Shown here: positions 5,882 to 5,992 of the stretch, one piece after another
Position numbering within the stretch: the first letter of the stretch is position 1
Layout of the letters: every line of letters begins with the position of its first letter
Source: a bacterium HR25
Lineage (GTDB): Bacteria; Chloroflexota; Dehalococcoidia; SM23-28-2; HRbin24
Length of the DNA: 5,992 nucleotides
Assembly: GCA_002898615.1 (NCBI GenBank)
Contig: BEIB01000046.1
Location: 1 to 5,992 of the forward strand
Reading direction: 5' to 3'
Notes under the pieces: generated by a model
Database searches by the model: none
What the model saw: only the letters and a program-made list of their open reading frames with translations
Told to the model about the DNA's origin: nothing
Program-made: the position numbers and the translations under genes

Positions 5882-5992
5882 ATGGCTGGACTCTGGCGCG
5901 TCTGGCTGGCGCTCGGCGCGCTGGCCATCATCATCGGCCTGGCCCTCTTCGCCGAGGGCGGCGGCGGAAGGCTGGGATCCCCAGCGCCCGCC
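5882..5992 (+). CDS. N-terminus of a secreted or membrane-anchored protein (partial, runs off the window)
   Basis: Only the first 37 codons are present. MAGLWRVWLALGALAIIIGLALFA (1-24) is a signal peptide or membrane anchor with one Arg before a hydrophobic core. It is followed by EGGGGRLGSPAPA, a Gly/Pro/Ala-rich low-complexity stretch as often found in a linker beyond the membrane. The start is well supported: ATG at 5882 has GGAGG at 5871-5875 with a 6-base spacing. The family cannot be recognised from this fragment. The 334-base non-coding region upstream suggests that it has its own promoter. Confidence 0.7.
   Translation, partial: MAGLWRVWLALGALAIIIGLALFAEGGGGRLGSPAPA

Overview
The window is GC-rich, gene-dense bacterial DNA with many GTG starts, strong Shine-Dalgarno sites and short intergenic gaps. 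The gene content is a MoxR/ChlI-like AAA+ ATPase with a large VWA protein, a PNPOx-like flavin/F420-type protein, DedA and a HALEH/CGTN small membrane protein that resembles the DUF6391 family. Together these would fit a high-GC Chloroflexota or a related lineage such as Actinobacteriota. This assignment is an inference from memory of family distributions; no marker gene in the window settles it.

Positions 8-4131, minus strand: one apparent three-gene operon. A promoter with a perfect TATAAT -10 (4102-4131) reads into an AAA+ ATPase gene (2628-4028). Its end overlaps a GTG-started PNPOx-like gene (2120-2647), whose stop lies 3 bases from the first possible start of a 699-702 residue VWA protein (8-2116). 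The ATPase has Walker A, Walker B, sensor 1 and a candidate arginine finger. The VWA protein has a complete MIDAS (DxSxS, T, D) at its C-terminus after about 400 residues of Gln/Leu/Arg/Glu-rich helix. The ATPase and VWA protein are very probably partners in a MoxR-type or chelatase-like remodelling machine. No large chelatase subunit (ChlH/CobN type) is present here, so metal insertion is not demonstrated. The flavin/F420-type gene wedged between them is the odd member.

Positions 4203-5374, plus strand: divergently oriented, a DedA-family membrane protein and a small two-helix membrane protein (DUF6391-like) joined by an ATGA stop/start overlap. The second gene is followed by a strong bulged hairpin (5387-5417).

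Positions 5432-5547: a near-consensus promoter and a complete tRNA-Arg(TCT) gene with encoded CCA. Downstream, the T-arm and 3' end of this tRNA reappear as an imperfect copy (5589-5614), resembling an attachment-site scar or a local duplication.

Positions 5548-5881: 334 bases with no credible gene but with inverted repeats, leading into the start of a secreted or membrane-anchored protein (5882 to the window edge, partial).

No CRISPR array, transposase or phage gene was seen. The most curious items are the PNPOx-like gene inside the ATPase/VWA operon, the HxxEH motif in the small membrane protein, and the duplicated tRNA 3' end.
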